A stretch of 64,000 nucleotides of DNA, taken from JACKBK01 sp963707275. GTDB taxonomy: Bacteria; Chloroflexota; Anaerolineae; JAAEKA01. The stretch's first letter is position 1. Every line of letters starts with the position of its first letter. The position numbers and the translations under genes were made by a program. Shown here in pieces: positions 63,093-64,000 of this stretch. The notes beneath the pieces are model-generated. The model was given only the letters and a program-made list of their open reading frames with translations. It ran no database searches and was not told the origin of the DNA. The stretch spans positions 1-64,000 of the forward strand of contig CAVPPH010000003.1 in the NCBI GenBank assembly GCA_963707275.1. The letters run 5' to 3'.

Positions 63093-64000
63093 ATGGAACA
63101 TATGGACACAGCGCAAATGGCGGAGGAGCAGGTATCCGACGCGCCCACCGCGGATGCCGGTAACGAAGCCAGCCAGCAGGTGAACTCGACGGTCGTCGCA
63201 CAGACATCCACCGGCGAGCCAGCAGATCACACAGAAGCCGCAATCGAAGCAGTTGTTGAAGAGACTGCTGTCGTGGAAGAAACGGCTACCGACACGGTTG
63301 CGGCCAGGATGACCGAAACCATGACCATCGTCGAAAGCGAAGACGAAGTCGCCTTCATCGACGAAACCATCACCGAGGCCATCGACGATCACGGCAACGT
63401 GGTCATCGTCGATGAGACGATCACCGACGTTATCCACGCCGACGGCAGCGAAACGATCGTCGACGAGACGATCACCGACGCCGTGGACGAAGCTGGCGAC
63501 GTACTGCTCGTCGACGAGATCGTGACCACCGAGGTCGACGATCTTGGCAACGCGGTCGTCGTGGACGAGACGATCACTGATGTCATCCTTGCCGACGGCA
63601 GCGAAACCATCGTCGATGAGACGATCACCACCGCCATAGACGAAGCCGGCGATTTGCTCGTGGTCGACGAAATCGTCAGCGTCAGCATGGACGAGGCCGG
63701 CGATTTGGTCGTGGTCGATGAGACGATCACCGAATTCGTTGACACAGAGGGCAACGCTGCCACCGTCGACGAGACCGTGACCGACATCATTCGCCCGGAC
63801 GGCAGCGAAACCCTGATCGATGAAACGGTTGGCGTAGCAGTCGACGCGGCTGGCGACGTTGCCATGGTCGATGACATCGTCGCCGCTGATATCGACGCGG
63901 GCGGAGACACGACTCTGGTCGACGCGCATATGGCCGAGGTTATTGACGCCAGCGACAACGTCGTCATGGCCGAAGAGTCAGCCCAGGTCTACGAGATCAT
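63093..64000 (+). CDS. Acidic 17-residue-repeat protein, incomplete at the window end
   Basis: An open frame from ATG 63093 (or 63102) runs to the end of the window without a stop. After about 85 acidic residues rich in Glu, Thr, Ala and Val, from about FIDETITEAIDDHGN onward the chain is a tandem array of at least 12 units of about 17 residues with the pattern VDETITDhhDxxGD, where unit ends cycle through GN, DGSET and EAGD, giving a higher period of about 51 residues. Asp and Glu dominate and almost no Lys, Arg, Cys or aromatic residues occur. There is no signal peptide or membrane segment in view. The repeats look beta-strand-turn like and could form a calcium-binding or solenoid structure. 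I do not recognise the family. Confidence 0.75.
   Translation, partial: MEHMDTAQMAEEQVSDAPTADAGNEASQQVNSTVVAQTSTGEPADHTEAAIEAVVEETAVVEETATDTVAARMTETMTIVESEDEVAFIDETITEAIDDHGNVVIVDETITDVIHADGSETIVDETITDAVDEAGDVLLVDEIVTTEVDDLGNAVVVDETITDVILADGSETIVDETITTAIDEAGDLLVVDEIVSVSMDEAGDLVVVDETITEFVDTEGNAATVDETVTDIIRPDGSETLIDETVGVAVDAAGDVAMVDDIVAADIDAGGDTTLVDAHMAEVIDASDNVVMAEESAQVYEI

Noticed and set aside
63090..63929. Long minus-strand frames with repeated VDH/DDR-type sequence
   Set aside because: They mirror the repeat array of the plus-strand acidic protein, which has a promoter, a ribosome site and a biased Asp/Glu composition.

Overview
The window comes from a GC-rich bacterium, most likely a member of the Chloroflexota (Anaerolineae/Caldilineae-like). 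This is inferred from gene content and layout, not from a marker-gene search: a ribosomal/lipid run rpsB-tsf-pyrH-frr-uppS-cdsA, an AroK-AroB fusion, a short EF-Ts, an ECF sigma/DUF5667-type anti-sigma/secreted-protein cluster, and a secreted protein ending in a YLPLV-type tail. No rRNA, tRNA or CRISPR array is visible.

Layout. (1) About 1.1-6.7 kb is a visibly AT-richer island. It holds a TIR-like effector gene, a small DUF4760-like membrane protein and a very large TIR-WD40-Roc-COR-zinc ribbon-DUF4365 protein, all plus strand, and ends at a transposase remnant; it looks like an acquired defence or signalling locus. (2) About 7-24.7 kb is an accessory run of small plus-strand genes: VOC, DinB/ClbS, cupin, DHFR/RibD-like, GNAT, two phosphotransferases, a YcaQ-like glycosylase, SnoaL, DUF1801, a glycosyltransferase, SDR and AKR. 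It contains diverged duplications and several gene stubs. (3) 24.7-32 kb carries an O-antigen-ligase-like gene, a ParA ATPase overlapping a membrane-anchored coiled-coil protein, and an APC-UspA-UspA-DUF389 fusion. (4) 32.2-35.7 kb, minus strand, is an ECF sigma factor with its anti-sigma partner and two secreted proteins. (5) 35.8-48.4 kb is a nearly complete shikimate/phenylalanine/tyrosine gene set (aroH, pheA, two DAHP synthases, tyrA, aroA, aroE, aroC, aroK-aroB) that also hosts a toxin-antitoxin pair. A leader with a Phe/Tyr-rich peptide and mutually exclusive antiterminator and terminator hairpins precedes it. (6) 48.4-54 kb holds GNATs, a phosphotransferase, a methyltransferase, CutC and a two-subunit aconitase X. 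(7) 54.3-62.2 kb is the rpsB-to-cdsA run plus two UMF1-type transporters. (8) The end holds a glpX stub, ridA and an acidic 17-residue-repeat protein that runs off the window.

Two features colour the whole reading. First, more than twenty genes, including ones expected to be needed such as pheA and cdsA, are interrupted by single-base indels while both halves still match one family. Most of these probably reflect uncorrected sequence errors rather than true decay, so I give such genes as one span and state where the frame changes. Second, short palindromic repeats recur and have been accommodated in frame inside aroA, aroE and the aroB part of aroK-aroB.

The strongest candidates for something new are the Phe/Tyr attenuator in front of aroH, the in-frame AroH-PheA arrangement, the in-frame palindromic inserts in shikimate enzymes, the TIR-WD40-Roc-COR-DUF4365 locus, and the terminal acidic repeat protein.
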